NCBI RefSeq assembly: GCF_001625655.1
Contig: NZ_AUYB01000136.1
Location: 1-64,000, forward strand
Direction: 5' to 3'
DNA: 64,000 bases
Source: Pseudoalteromonas luteoviolacea DSM 6061
Lineage (GTDB): Bacteria > Pseudomonadota > Gammaproteobacteria > Enterobacterales > Alteromonadaceae
Shown: piece by piece, positions 17,249 to 26,911 of the stretch
How the letters are laid out: the number at the start of each line of letters is the position of its first letter
Position numbering within the stretch: the first letter of the stretch is position 1
Position numbers and translations under genes: made by a program
Notes under the pieces: model-generated
Database searches by the model: none
What the model was told of the DNA's origin: nothing
The model's input: only the letters and a program-made list of their open reading frames with translations

Positions 17249-17893
17249 ATGACAACAAAAGTCACAAGAGGTAGGCCAGTATGTGAAGTGAAGCAAGCAG
17301 AACAGCGGGCAAAACTAATACTGGCAGCAAAAGAGCTTCTCAATTTAAAGTCTTATAGTCAAATTACAATTCGTGATATTGCAGCGCAAGCAAGCATTAA
17401 TTCGGCGATGATAAAGTACTATTTTGGTGGCAAAGAGAATTTATTTGTACATTTAATTCAGGCAATTGCAGATGAACACTTTTCGCAGTTTGAAGAACTA
17501 CATGAGCATAATAAACCACTGTATTTGTTCATTCGTCGATTTGATGAAATATTACAAACTCATCCAGGGTTCGTGCATTTACTAAATGAAGAAGTACTCG
17601 ATAAAACCACACCGCTTGCAAAAGCATTTATGGGGGCTTTCCCAGCGCGTGTCTCTAAGTTTTTACCGCAATTGATCCAGCAAGAGGCTGGAGTTGAAGA
17701 TTTAAGAAAAGCGAAACTTGCCGCTTTTCAGCTCATTACACTGTTAGTTTCTCCCTATATTTTGAAGACGTTAAGGCAGCAAGCTTGGGGAATCGATGAT
17801 TCTGAAATACAAGGTGAGCAATGGGCAAAGGATATATACCAGCGTTTTGTACATGGACTTAAGGAGAGTGACATCGATGAGGTGGAATTTTAG
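17249..17893 (+). CDS. TetR-family transcriptional regulator
   Basis: A 214-residue regulator when started at ATG 17249. The earlier in-frame TTG at 17177 would place the operator-like repeat inside the coding region. The TetR HTH is ITIRDIAAQASINSAMIKYYFGGKENLF (roughly residues 39-66). The C-terminal ligand domain is about 130 residues. Its 3' end overlaps the start of the adaptor gene by 17 bases, so it is the first gene of the efflux operon and probably its repressor. Confidence 0.85.
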   Translation: MTTKVTRGRPVCEVKQAEQRAKLILAAKELLNLKSYSQITIRDIAAQASINSAMIKYYFGGKENLFVHLIQAIADEHFSQFEELHEHNKPLYLFIRRFDEILQTHPGFVHLLNEEVLDKTTPLAKAFMGAFPARVSKFLPQLIQQEAGVEDLRKAKLAAFQLITLLVSPYILKTLRQQAWGIDDSEIQGEQWAKDIYQRFVHGLKESDIDEVEF

Positions 17894-19229
17894 TGCAAAA
17901 AAAAACCTGCCAATTGCAATAGCGATTGGCATTCTATTGGTGGTTTTGGTTGTCAAATTGAAATCATCAATTAGACACGATAACGTAGAACCCTCAGGGC
18001 AATTAGCTCAATATGAAATTTTAAAGCAGCAATCAGTGCACCCTAAAATAACGGGCTACGGTAAAGTTAAACCAAATATTCAATTAAATAGTCTTGCTGA
18101 AGTTACTGGCACTGTCACATATTTGCATCCAGCACTTAAAAAGGGTGAAATTTTTAAGGCTGAGACACTGCTAATTAAAATTGACGACAGCGATTACCAA
18201 TTACAGTTAGCGAAGGCAAAAGCCAATCTAGCCACAACGGATGTAGATTTGGCTGCGAAGAGAACAGCACAAGAGAATAATAAGCTTGATATTAAACTTA
18301 GCGAGCATAAATTAGGGATCGCTGAGTCAGAATTTCAGCGTTTACAGAAGTTATTTGACAGGTCGAGTGTGTCGCAAACTGAGCTCGATAAAGCAAAGCA
18401 GAATGTACTTGTTCAACAGCAGGATCTGCAGCGACACATGAACCAAAAACGTCTGATCCCTCTTGAAATAAAAGCACTACAGGCACAAGTTAAAAAAGCA
18501 CAGGCCGACGTTAATAAAGCTGAATTAGATATAAAGCGAACCGAAATCCGCCTACCATTTACCGGTCGTATTCATAAAGTAAATGTTGAACGTTCCCAGC
18601 TTGTAACAAAAGGAGCTGCGCTGTTTAGTGCCAGCGACGTAGAAAAAGTGCTAATTAACGCTCAGTTTACCTATAGCACATTTAACCAATTTTCAGGTTT
18701 CTTTAAACAAAAGCCAAGCATCGAGAATATTTCCAACAACGGTATGGCAACTTATTTAAAAGCGCAAGAGTTAGCTGCATCCGTTGAAATCCTATCTCAA
18801 AAGGGAGCTGCATGGCAGGCGAGCATAGAGCGCCTGAGTGACGAAATAGATCCACAAAGTCAAACAATTGGTGTTGTTGTTGCAATAAAAAACAGCTATG
18901 AGCAGATAAAATTAGGTGAGAAACCACCTTTACTTGCAGGGATGCGCGCAAAAGTTTCACTGACAGCTGCTGAGCGAGATTTTGTCGTGGTACCAAGGCA
19001 TGCGGTGAGGGGCAAATTTGCTTTAATAGCAGACGAAAATGACTTGTTGAAAAAAGTAGATATGCAAGGCGCGATTAAACAGGGCGATAGCTTTTTACTA
19101 GAAGGAGATGAGCTAGAAGGAGTAAGACTTGTTACCACTGATCTGTTCCCTGCAATTGAAGGTACCAAGCTCCACTTTACTCAAGCCCCAGCGCAGTTAA
19201 GTAAGGTGAATGCGAAGGAGCTGCACTGA
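17877..19229 (+). CDS. RND efflux periplasmic adaptor (MFP/HlyD family)
   Basis: A 450-residue protein. AAGGAGAG eight bases before ATG 17877 fixes the start inside tetR. One N-terminal membrane helix (LPIAIAIGILLVVLVV) anchors it to the inner membrane. A lipoyl-like half (VTGTVTYLHPALKKGEIF), a long coiled-coil hairpin (about residues 95-215), the second lipoyl half (EIRLPFTGRIHKVNVE) and beta-barrel domains follow. Its stop overlaps the RND gene start (TGATG), so the two are translated together. Confidence 0.88.
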   Translation: MRWNFSAKKNLPIAIAIGILLVVLVVKLKSSIRHDNVEPSGQLAQYEILKQQSVHPKITGYGKVKPNIQLNSLAEVTGTVTYLHPALKKGEIFKAETLLIKIDDSDYQLQLAKAKANLATTDVDLAAKRTAQENNKLDIKLSEHKLGIAESEFQRLQKLFDRSSVSQTELDKAKQNVLVQQQDLQRHMNQKRLIPLEIKALQAQVKKAQADVNKAELDIKRTEIRLPFTGRIHKVNVERSQLVTKGAALFSASDVEKVLINAQFTYSTFNQFSGFFKQKPSIENISNNGMATYLKAQELAASVEILSQKGAAWQASIERLSDEIDPQSQTIGVVVAIKNSYEQIKLGEKPPLLAGMRAKVSLTAAERDFVVVPRHAVRGKFALIADENDLLKKVDMQGAIKQGDSFLLEGDELEGVRLVTTDLFPAIEGTKLHFTQAPAQLSKVNAKELH

Positions 19230-22200
19230 TGATCAGGTTTTTTATTGCGCACCCCACAGCAGCGAACATCCTAATGGTGTTGTTTCTCGCGATTGGCATT
19301 TTTAGTCTGCCGCAAATAAAAAGAGAAACGCTTCCCGAAATCGAAACTTATCAAATAGACATCGTTGTACCTTATCCAGGAGCTACGCCTGAAAACGTTG
19401 AGCAAAAAATATGCTTAAGCTTAGAAAAGGCACTTGATGGCATTAGTTTTATGGAAGAAAAGCATTGTGTTGCAAGACAGAACCTCGGCCAAATGACAGT
19501 TAAAATGTTTGAACATGGTAATTTTGAGCAATTTACAACAGATGTCAAAAATGCCATTGACACAATTGATGACTTTCCGGCTCAAGTCGAACAGTGGACC
19601 ATCAAGGAGCGAGGTAGAACGCAGGATGTAGTGAGTGTGGCACTCGCAGCAAAAGGCAGTTCATTGTCAAGAGTTGAGCTAAAGGCTTTGGCAGAAAAAG
19701 TTAAGCAACAACTACTTAGACATCCTGAGATCCCAATCGTTGAGATCAATGACTTTTCAAAGCATCAGCTTCGTGTAACGGCTTCACAAGAAATGTTAAG
19801 GCAGCATGGATTGAGTATTCAAGAACTTGGACAGCGTGTACAAAGCCAGAATATTGAGCTGCCTCTTGGCACATTAAAAACGCCATACTCAGATACACAA
19901 ATACGTATGATGGATGAGCGCAGGGATGTAGAGAGCCTGCAAAATCTAGTTGTTTCTTTTGGCTCAGAGGGTAACGATGTAACCATCGCGGATATAGGTG
20001 ATGTAAATGATACTTTTGAAAAAGATGAAAAAAGGATTTTCTATAACGACCAGCAAGCGGCCATATTAACGATACAGAAAAATTCAGTAGATGACAGTTT
20101 AAGAGTGCTTAAAGCCACAGAAGCAGTCGTTGAACAAATAAGGCAAAACTTACCAGAGACCGTATTACTAACACTCACCAGTGATAACACGAGCTTGGTA
20201 AAGGACAGAATTTCACTGTTAATTAGTAATGCGTGGCAAGGTCTGTTACTTGTATTTGGCGTCATGTGGTTGTTTTTCTCGTTTAAATACGCATTTTGGG
20301 TAGTAATGGGACTTCCTGTTTCGTTTCTAGCTAGTTTTTTCTTAATGTTACATTTTGGTATTTCAATCAATATGCTGTCTATGGTCGCACTACTATTGGC
20401 GCTGGGGATTCTAATGGATGATGCAATTGTTATCGCAGAGTCTATTGGTACTAAAGTAGAACAAGGGTTACCTATTAAAGAAGCCGTGCTGCAAGGTACT
20501 TTAGTGGTACTGCCAGGTGTATTATCTTCATTTGTCACAACTTTATGTATTTTTGTCGGGTTGGTGTTCATTGAAGGTAACTTAGGGCAAATTCTTAAAG
20601 TCATCCCCATTGTGCTGATATCTGTGATCACTGTCTCATTGATAGAGGCATTTCTAATTTTACCTAACCATCTTGCACATGCACTACAGAGTAAGCCAAA
20701 GAAAACAAAATTTGCGATTAGGGTTGGGGAAGTTCGTGCGAGCTTTGAAACGAAATTTCGTCATTGGAATGATCAAATTCTAGGTCTGAACAATAGGCTT
20801 ATTAGGTATCGGTATCTAGTAATAGGAAGTGTAGTGGCATGCTTTCTATTCTCTTTGAGTATGTTGATATCGGGCACGTTGAAGTTTACTGCTTTTCCAG
20901 ATATCGATGGAGATGTATTGCAAGGGAGGTTGCTAATGCCAAATGGCACACCGTTTCAAGTGACTCAGCAAACTATGTACAAAATTGAAGATGCCCTCAA
21001 ACGTACCAATCGGAAATTGAGCCAAAATGAAGATTCAGAGTTGGTGAAAGCAATGACCATCACTTATGGTGAAAACCCTGATTACCAAGATCAAGGGGCT
21101 AATTTAGCTTATATTTCAGTAGATTTGTTGGGTGCGCAGCAGCGCAATACAACGATTCAAGCATTCTCCGATACATGGCGAGAAGAACTCGGAGCATTAC
21201 CAGAAGCATTGACCTTGTCCTTTAAAGAGCCGAAATTAGGCCCTCAGGGCAGAGCAGTGGACGTAAGGTTGAAAAGCGACGATATTACTCAGCTCACCTA
21301 CGCCGCATATGAGCTAAAAAAATGGTTGAAAGGGTATGAGGGAGTACAAAATATTACGGACAATTTGCGACCCGGTAAGCCCGAATATACTCTAACACTC
21401 AAGCCTAGTACGTTAGATTTAGGGATTAATTCAGCAACAATAGCAAATCAACTTCGACCGGCTTTCCAAGGCGCAAAACTATTGGAGACACACGTTGGTT
21501 TGGAAGACTATGAAGTGACTGTCAAACTCGATGATAACAGTTTGAATGAATTCAGTGATTTTGACAATTTCCCTATTATTCACCCCTCTTCTAGGGTGGC
21601 AATTCCCTTGTCAGCGCTCGTAAATATCGAGCAAACGAGAGGCTTTGCAGTGATCAACCGGGTGGACAACCAAACTAGTGTATCTGTTTATGCTGATGTT
21701 GATAGCGAGCTCAATACGGCAAGTGCCGTAGTTGGTGACTTGAAGAAACGCTTTTTGAATGACTTACAAGCTCGCTTCCCTGATGTGACTTATACCATTG
21801 AAGGTGAAGTGAAAAATGCAGGCATTACACAGGGGTCCATGCGTCGCGCTATGTTAATGGGCATGATTGGTATTTTCTTATTACTGGCTTTGCAATTTCA
21901 TAGTTATATAGAGCCGTTGATTGTGATGGTATCTATCCCTCTTGCCATGATAGGTGTAATTTGGGGGCACTTTATTATGGGCATCAATTTTTCAATGCCT
22001 TCTTTGATGGGGTTCATATCATTAGCAGGCATCGTCGTAAATGATTCGATTTTGCTTGTGCAGTTTGTTAAGAGTCGAGTTAAGCAGGGAATGAGTGTAC
22101 ATGAAGCCGCTGCTCAGGCTAGCCATGATCGGTTTAGAGCGGTTGTGCTGACCTCTGTAACAACTATTGCAGGCATGACACCTTTGTTGTTTGAGACCAG

Positions 22201-22360
22201 TCTTCAAGCGCAAATATTGATTCCTTTAGCAACTAGTATTGTATTTGGCATAATGACATCTACATGCTTGGTTTTATTAGTCTTACCTTGTTTGTACAGC
22301 ATTCTGGAGGATTTTGGTGTAGCGAAACCTCACACTTCCCATAAGTCAGTGCATGCCTAA
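19229..22360 (+). CDS. RND-family efflux transporter (AcrB superfamily)
   Basis: A 1043-residue inner-membrane proton-driven exporter of full RND length. It shows an N-terminal helix, two large periplasmic loops and two sets of five or six helices. The paired aspartates of TM4 (LGILMDDAIVIAES, near residues 397-398), needed for proton relay, are present, and SLAGIVVNDSILLVQF marks TM10. It lacks the AcrB-type IDPP opening and is closer to the drug or fatty-acid export branches. No outer-membrane factor gene follows, so it must borrow a TolC. Confidence 0.9.
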   Translation: MIRFFIAHPTAANILMVLFLAIGIFSLPQIKRETLPEIETYQIDIVVPYPGATPENVEQKICLSLEKALDGISFMEEKHCVARQNLGQMTVKMFEHGNFEQFTTDVKNAIDTIDDFPAQVEQWTIKERGRTQDVVSVALAAKGSSLSRVELKALAEKVKQQLLRHPEIPIVEINDFSKHQLRVTASQEMLRQHGLSIQELGQRVQSQNIELPLGTLKTPYSDTQIRMMDERRDVESLQNLVVSFGSEGNDVTIADIGDVNDTFEKDEKRIFYNDQQAAILTIQKNSVDDSLRVLKATEAVVEQIRQNLPETVLLTLTSDNTSLVKDRISLLISNAWQGLLLVFGVMWLFFSFKYAFWVVMGLPVSFLASFFLMLHFGISINMLSMVALLLALGILMDDAIVIAESIGTKVEQGLPIKEAVLQGTLVVLPGVLSSFVTTLCIFVGLVFIEGNLGQILKVIPIVLISVITVSLIEAFLILPNHLAHALQSKPKKTKFAIRVGEVRASFETKFRHWNDQILGLNNRLIRYRYLVIGSVVACFLFSLSMLISGTLKFTAFPDIDGDVLQGRLLMPNGTPFQVTQQTMYKIEDALKRTNRKLSQNEDSELVKAMTITYGENPDYQDQGANLAYISVDLLGAQQRNTTIQAFSDTWREELGALPEALTLSFKEPKLGPQGRAVDVRLKSDDITQLTYAAYELKKWLKGYEGVQNITDNLRPGKPEYTLTLKPSTLDLGINSATIANQLRPAFQGAKLLETHVGLEDYEVTVKLDDNSLNEFSDFDNFPIIHPSSRVAIPLSALVNIEQTRGFAVINRVDNQTSVSVYADVDSELNTASAVVGDLKKRFLNDLQARFPDVTYTIEGEVKNAGITQGSMRRAMLMGMIGIFLLLALQFHSYIEPLIVMVSIPLAMIGVIWGHFIMGINFSMPSLMGFISLAGIVVNDSILLVQFVKSRVKQGMSVHEAAAQASHDRFRAVVLTSVTTIAGMTPLLFETSLQAQILIPLATSIVFGIMTSTCLVLLVLPCLYSILEDFGVAKPHTSHKSVHA

Positions 22361-22407
22361 CTGCTTTTAGTACTACCGTTGACACAGTTGGTTTTTACGC
22401 TCAAACA

Positions 22408-22434
22408 AAAGGTGCTTGTAGGCACCTTTTTTTA
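22408..22434 (+). terminator. Intrinsic terminator after the RND operon
   Basis: The 8-bp stem AAAGGTGC / GCACCTTT with a 6-base loop is followed by a T-run. It lies 48 bases after the RND stop. Confidence 0.85.
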
Positions 22435-22479
22435 TTGTTAAAACTGGCTGATAAATAGATAGTGAGATCAGCCCATACG

Positions 22480-23295
22480 ATGTTAGAAGTATTAGAGATG
22501 GCCGCAAGACAGCTCTATACCGCATTTAGCAATTTAATTATGCTAGCGGTTTTTTTTGTTTTGTTAGCTTATCTATTAAAGGGAAAAGAAGTTTATAAAC
22601 AAGTAAAACCTGCGCTTACAGGCAGTGCGTTTAACTTTTCCTTAATGAGTGTCAATTTATTGCTTTTAACACCTGTAATGTCGATTATTTTGACCTATTT
22701 GTATGGATATCAATGGAGCATCATTGACCGGAGTATTTGGTACGACCTTCCTCAACCGGTCGCAATTTTTATTGCAGTATTTTTAGGTGACTTTATTGGC
22801 TATTGGCGGCATCGATTTGAGCATTCTAGGTTTTTATGGCCGCTGCATCGTGTACACCATACCGACGAGCATATGAATTGGCTTACTTTACAGCGCTTTC
22901 ATCCGTTGAACTACTTAACGACCTTCATTATCGATACCTCCTTTTTAATTTTACTGGGTGTACCGCCCTTTGCGATTGTGGCTAACAATATGATCCGAAA
23001 TTACTACGGCTACTTTATCCACGCTGACATTCCTTGGACTTATGGTAAATGGAGTGCGATTTTCGTGTCACCAGCAATGCATCGTTGGCATCATGCAACA
23101 CAACGTGAAGCTTACCAAACTAACTTTGCAACTGTATTTTCGGTATTTGATAGAGCGTTTGGCACGTATCGGGTGCCAGGGCCGTGCAACACTGATTTAG
23201 GCGTTCGTGACGGCTACAGCAAGTCATTTTTTGGGGAGCTATTACACCCGTTTAACTTTCGGGTTTATTGGCGTAAAAAGCCAAAGAAAGAATAA
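22480..23295 (+). CDS. Sterol desaturase / fatty acid hydroxylase family membrane protein
   Basis: A 271-residue membrane protein with three His clusters of the di-iron hydroxylase superfamily (PF04116): HRFEH, HRVHH and HRWHH. It has four or more hydrophobic segments. These enzymes hydroxylate or desaturate lipids using O2 and an electron donor. ATG 22480 is used in preference to GTG 22462; neither has a strong ribosome site. It is bounded by terminators on both sides and so is transcribed alone. The substrate is unknown. Confidence 0.8.
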   Translation: MLEVLEMAARQLYTAFSNLIMLAVFFVLLAYLLKGKEVYKQVKPALTGSAFNFSLMSVNLLLLTPVMSIILTYLYGYQWSIIDRSIWYDLPQPVAIFIAVFLGDFIGYWRHRFEHSRFLWPLHRVHHTDEHMNWLTLQRFHPLNYLTTFIIDTSFLILLGVPPFAIVANNMIRNYYGYFIHADIPWTYGKWSAIFVSPAMHRWHHATQREAYQTNFATVFSVFDRAFGTYRVPGPCNTDLGVRDGYSKSFFGELLHPFNFRVYWRKKPKKE

Positions 23296-23296
23296 A

Positions 23297-23324
23297 AAAA
23301 AGAGCCCATATTGGGCTCTTTTGG
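23297..23324. terminator. Bidirectional intrinsic terminator
   Basis: The stem AGAGCCCA / TGGGCTCT with loop TAT is flanked by an A-run on the left and a T-run on the right. It serves the hydroxylase gene on the plus strand and can also end the leftward bmp8-9-10 transcript. Confidence 0.85.
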
Positions 23325-23361
23325 GTTCACGCTTGGGGTGCGTACTTTGTATGTGAGTTGG

Positions 23362-24606
23362 TTAACTCGGCTGAGTTAGCCTGGCTAATTCTTTAAATAA
23401 ATCAACATCTAAATTGGATAAAATTTCTCGAGGTACGTGGATCTTTTGTGCAATGATTTTTTTGGCTGCCATAAAGTCTTTGGCAGAGTTAATGCAGTCT
23501 GCGGCTATCACTCTACCTTGCTTTAAGTACCAAAGTGATAAGGTTTGGTTGTCAGCTTGTCGCAATAGGGTTTCATCATAACCTGTGTTCAAACCAGCAA
23601 TTTGTATTTTACAGTCGAATTGATCTGACCAAAACCAAGGGACTGAAGTAACAGGCTTGTGCTTTCCACAGATGGTGGCAGCTGCTGTCTTAGCTTGCTC
23701 CAACGCGTTTGGCACTGACTCTATCCTAGTTGCAAGACCACTGTGATGTTCAATACCAATCGTACAATCTCCCGCAGCATATATGTTGACGTCCGTGGTT
23801 TGGCAAAGCTCATTCACCACTATGCCACCGTTCTCAACTAGTAGCCCGGCACTGTGTGCAAGCTCGGTATTTGTTTGAGCGCCAATGCCGACGATGACAA
23901 TGTCAGCAGGGATAACTTTGTCGTCACAAAGCACAGTACTGACGGTATCTTTGCCTTGGAATGCCACAACATTGGTATCGGTAAATATTTTGATGCCATT
24001 GCGCTTGTGCAATTTATGGTAAAAAGTAGAAATGCTTTGTGCCGTTACTCTTGCCAGTAATCTCGACTCTCGCTCGATAATGGTAATATCGTGGCCCATT
24101 TTCTTGAGTACTGAGGCCGTTTCGAGCCCTATGTAACCGCCACCTACCATAACAATACGGCGAGATTTCTTTGAGTCGTCACGGGTTAAGGCCGCAGATA
24201 AGCTCTCTATGTCGTTTAGCGTTTTTATATAGAAGATGTTACCCAAATCGGCGCCTAGGCAATCAGCTTTTCGGGCTCTACTGCCTGTACAGATAAGTAA
24301 TTTGTCAAAACTAATGTGTTCTCCGCTTTGCAATTGAATACTTTGAATTGCAGGTTCTATTTTATCTACTCTCGTGTTTAACCAAACATCAATATCATCC
24401 TTGATATAGGCAGCTTCTGGGCGAATTAAAAGTTGTTCTGCCGAGACCTGATTTTGCAGGTAAGTTTTTGAAAGAGGCGGACGATGATAGGGCAGGCTGT
24501 CTTCATCGGTGATCAGCATGATCTGTCCTGTCCATCCTTCTTTGCGCAAACTTGCACAAGCTTGGGCGCCAGCATGGCCACCCCCGATAATGACACACCT
24601 TTGCAT
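23362..24606 (-). CDS. bmp10: Bmp10, NADH:ferredoxin reductase
   Basis: A 414-residue FAD-dependent ferredoxin reductase of the putidaredoxin-reductase type. The FAD fold is VIIGGGHAGAQA at residues 5-16, the NAD fold is MVGGGYIGLETASVL, and the second FAD motif is NIYAAGDC. ATG 24606 follows an AAGGAAGA site; the longer frame to 24654 runs into bmp9. It passes electrons to ferredoxin Bmp9 for P450 Bmp7 (established for the bmp pathway). It is third in the leftward bmp8-9-10 operon. Confidence 0.92.
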   Translation of the reverse strand: MQRCVIIGGGHAGAQACASLRKEGWTGQIMLITDEDSLPYHRPPLSKTYLQNQVSAEQLLIRPEAAYIKDDIDVWLNTRVDKIEPAIQSIQLQSGEHISFDKLLICTGSRARKADCLGADLGNIFYIKTLNDIESLSAALTRDDSKKSRRIVMVGGGYIGLETASVLKKMGHDITIIERESRLLARVTAQSISTFYHKLHKRNGIKIFTDTNVVAFQGKDTVSTVLCDDKVIPADIVIVGIGAQTNTELAHSAGLLVENGGIVVNELCQTTDVNIYAAGDCTIGIEHHSGLATRIESVPNALEQAKTAAATICGKHKPVTSVPWFWSDQFDCKIQIAGLNTGYDETLLRQADNQTLSLWYLKQGRVIAADCINSAKDFMAAKKIIAQKIHVPREILSNLDVDLFKELARLTQPS

Positions 24607-24616
24607 AACGTCTTCC

Positions 24617-24937
24617 TTAATATTGCGACTCTGGTAAATGAACATGTAATCCATGATGCTCGTCAGAAACCAGTACCTGACAGCTTAATCGGCTCAAATC
24701 TTTTGGTTCTGTTACCATTTCTAACATGTCACTTTCGTTACTATCTGGGTCCGAAATTTTGCCATGCCAATCAGTAGTTAAGTAGCAATGGCAGGTCGCA
24801 CAGCTACCTGAACCTCCACACTCAGCTTCGATGCCCTCGACCATATTTTCCATGGCAGCTTGCATCAAAGAAGTACCACTTGGTACATCTACCTTGGTTT
24901 CATTTCCAGCAAAATCAACAAATGTAATCTCGGGCAT
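24617..24937 (-). CDS. bmp9: Bmp9, [2Fe-2S] ferredoxin
   Basis: A 106-residue ferredoxin of the adrenodoxin/putidaredoxin class. The cluster ligands Cys40, Cys46, Cys49 and Cys86 have the C-X5-C-X2-C spacing (ECGGSGSCATC). It lies 10 bases from both neighbours. In the bmp pathway it shuttles electrons from Bmp10 to P450 Bmp7. It could also serve other P450s. Confidence 0.92.
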   Translation of the reverse strand: MPEITFVDFAGNETKVDVPSGTSLMQAAMENMVEGIEAECGGSGSCATCHCYLTTDWHGKISDPDSNESDMLEMVTEPKDLSRLSCQVLVSDEHHGLHVHLPESQY

Positions 24938-24947
24938 GATGGTGTCC

Positions 24948-25538
24948 TTATACTGTGAATTTAGTGATTTGATTTATCTCGTCCAAAATAGCGGCAGGGT
25001 CTGCCTCTAGCTGGCTATCCATTGCGGTATTCCAGCGATTTAAGAATCCGCAAATTGCAACAACGGCAGCAATTTCAATAACAGCCGCTTCTGAATAGTG
25101 TCGACCTAACTCTTCATAATGCACCTTTTCTAGATGCGCTGGAGAGGTGCTACAAGCAAATGCAAATCTCAGTGCTGCACGCTCTGCATCGTCATATAAA
25201 ACGTTCGTTTCAAACTCAAATGCCGCGAGTACCTTGGCTCTGTTGACGTTTACTCTGCTTGCAATGTGTGAGAAGTGACCTTGGCAGTATTGACAGCCTG
25301 CAGCGTTACTACTGATTGTGGCAATGGCCCACTTCAACTCATTACTGATGTGTTCAAACTTACTTAGACATCCAAACATTTGCCCAAAAGCTTGGGCCAA
25401 CATTGGGTTCTTAGCCATGGTCAATATACCGTTAGGGATAAAACCAAGATTGTTCTCTATTGCCTGATAAATCGGTTCCAAATGAGGTGTCGACTCCCTC
25501 TCAACTGGTGTGACTAAATGGTTTTTACCCTGTTTCAT
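24948..25538 (-). CDS. bmp8: Bmp8, AhpD-like reductive debrominase
   Basis: A 196-residue protein of the carboxymuconolactone decarboxylase/AhpD family. The AhpD core is NAAGCQYCQGHFSHI with Cys82, Cys85 and His88. ATG 25538 is preferred (AGGAAACAAGGAT before it). Published work on this pathway assigns Bmp8 the reductive debromination of tetrabromopyrrole to 2,3,4-tribromopyrrole through its two cysteines. It heads the leftward operon, divergent from bmp1. Confidence 0.9.
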   Translation of the reverse strand: MKQGKNHLVTPVERESTPHLEPIYQAIENNLGFIPNGILTMAKNPMLAQAFGQMFGCLSKFEHISNELKWAIATISSNAAGCQYCQGHFSHIASRVNVNRAKVLAAFEFETNVLYDDAERAALRFAFACSTSPAHLEKVHYEELGRHYSEAAVIEIAAVVAICGFLNRWNTAMDSQLEADPAAILDEINQITKFTV

Positions 25539-25644
25539 ATCCTTGTTTCCTGACTTGGTGAAAGTTCTCAACAAAGTAAGTTTTTTGTTCTCTGATGCCT
25601 ATAGTCCGTTTGGACCAAAGGGATAGTCCACAGGGGCTATGTTG

Positions 25645-25674
25645 AAAAAACCTCGATAGCGGTAAGGTTTTTTT
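25645..25674. terminator. Terminator-like hairpin in the bmp8/bmp1 divergent spacer
   Basis: AAAAAACCT at 25645-25653 pairs with AGGTTTTTT at 25665-25673 around an 11-base loop, with T-rich tracts on either strand. It lies 107 bases from the bmp8 start and 161 bases before bmp1. It may insulate or attenuate the two divergent transcripts. GTCCGTTTGGAC, a smaller palindrome, lies just to its left (25606-25617). Confidence 0.5.
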
Positions 25675-25834
25675 AGGCGAACAAAACGCGATTGCATATC
25701 TCCTTAGATATTTCTCACACATGTCAACAAGGTGAATGCGGACAGAAAACCAACCTGAAAAAACGTGTAGGCCAACTTGGTTTTGTACGTTGTTTGAGGG
25801 TCAACAATATTGCCAGACTAGATAGGAAACTAGG

Positions 25835-26911
25835 ATGATTGAAGAACTTATTGAATTTATAAATCAAGACTTACTGGAAGGGGCTGCCCCAGATCTGGAC
25901 CAGCACACACCACTGCTAGAGTTAGGGATTTTAAATTCTCTATCTATGGTGAGACTACTTGCTCATGTTGATCAGCGTTATGGCGCTAAAATTCCAGAGC
26001 ACGATATCACGCCGGTACATTTCGAAAACATTGAGACATTGTGCGCGCTTATTAAAGCACTTAGTACTGAAGAACAGGTAGAGTCTGAAGAAGCTAGCTC
26101 GGAACTTGACCGTTTAGTTAAGTTGCAAGAAAGTTATGGTATCAAAAGCGAATTGGTTGCTGCAGGCGAAGGTTTCAAGCAGCATACACTGCGTGTAGAA
26201 GGCGATGGGCCTCTGTGGATTCTATTACCTGCACTGGGTAACCCATCAACTTCTTGGTCATCTACACTACGCTCAGTTCAAGGTCGTCACAATGCGGTTG
26301 CATTAGATTTGGCTGGCTTTGGTTTGAGTGAAAGCAACAACGACTCACCTTCATATGTTGATCATGTTGAATACACGCTTCAATACCTTGAGACACTTGA
26401 AGAAAAAGAGTGGGTATTAGTTGCTAACTCAGCTGGAAGTATGATTGCAACAGAGATTGCGAGACGTCATCCAGATAAAGTAAAAGCGCTAGTATGTACT
26501 GGTTTCGGTCTGGTCGATGACGTTGAAAGCTGGTGGGGAGATTTAAAGAAAATGTCTGCCAATCCAGAGCAATTCTTAGCGGCTGCATATTACCACCCAC
26601 CTAAGATGACACCTGCACTTGAAGATTTACTCAATGATGTTTTATCTCGCCCCGCATATCACACCTTCTTAGATGAATATGCTCGCAAATCGATGGCGAC
26701 AACATTTGATGGTGTAAAAGTACCCACCTTGTTTATTGCAGGTAACCACGACCAAATTATCCCACCTGAGTGGAGCGAAAAAGCGGCTGAAAAACTTGAA
26801 AATGCGACAGTCACAAGACTATCGAGATGTGGCCACTTTTCAGCTTCCGAACGCCCAGAAGAGTTTGTTTGGGTTGTTGAAGACTTCTTAAACAAGGTGG
26901 AAATGGCATGA
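25835..26911 (+). CDS. bmp1: Bmp1, prolyl carrier protein-thioesterase didomain
   Basis: A 358-residue fusion. Residues 1-80 are an acyl carrier domain with phosphopantetheine Ser35 in LGILNSLSMV (an NSL variant of DSL). Residues 110-355 are an alpha/beta-hydrolase thioesterase with nucleophile Ser199 in VANSAGS, Asp306 in GNHDQIIP and His334 in RCGHFS. It carries proline, then pyrrole, then bromopyrrole as the thioester, and the thioesterase releases it. It opens the rightward bmp1-7 operon and overlaps bmp2 by 4 bases. Confidence 0.95.
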   Translation: MIEELIEFINQDLLEGAAPDLDQHTPLLELGILNSLSMVRLLAHVDQRYGAKIPEHDITPVHFENIETLCALIKALSTEEQVESEEASSELDRLVKLQESYGIKSELVAAGEGFKQHTLRVEGDGPLWILLPALGNPSTSWSSTLRSVQGRHNAVALDLAGFGLSESNNDSPSYVDHVEYTLQYLETLEEKEWVLVANSAGSMIATEIARRHPDKVKALVCTGFGLVDDVESWWGDLKKMSANPEQFLAAAYYHPPKMTPALEDLLNDVLSRPAYHTFLDEYARKSMATTFDGVKVPTLFIAGNHDQIIPPEWSEKAAEKLENATVTRLSRCGHFSASERPEEFVWVVEDFLNKVEMA

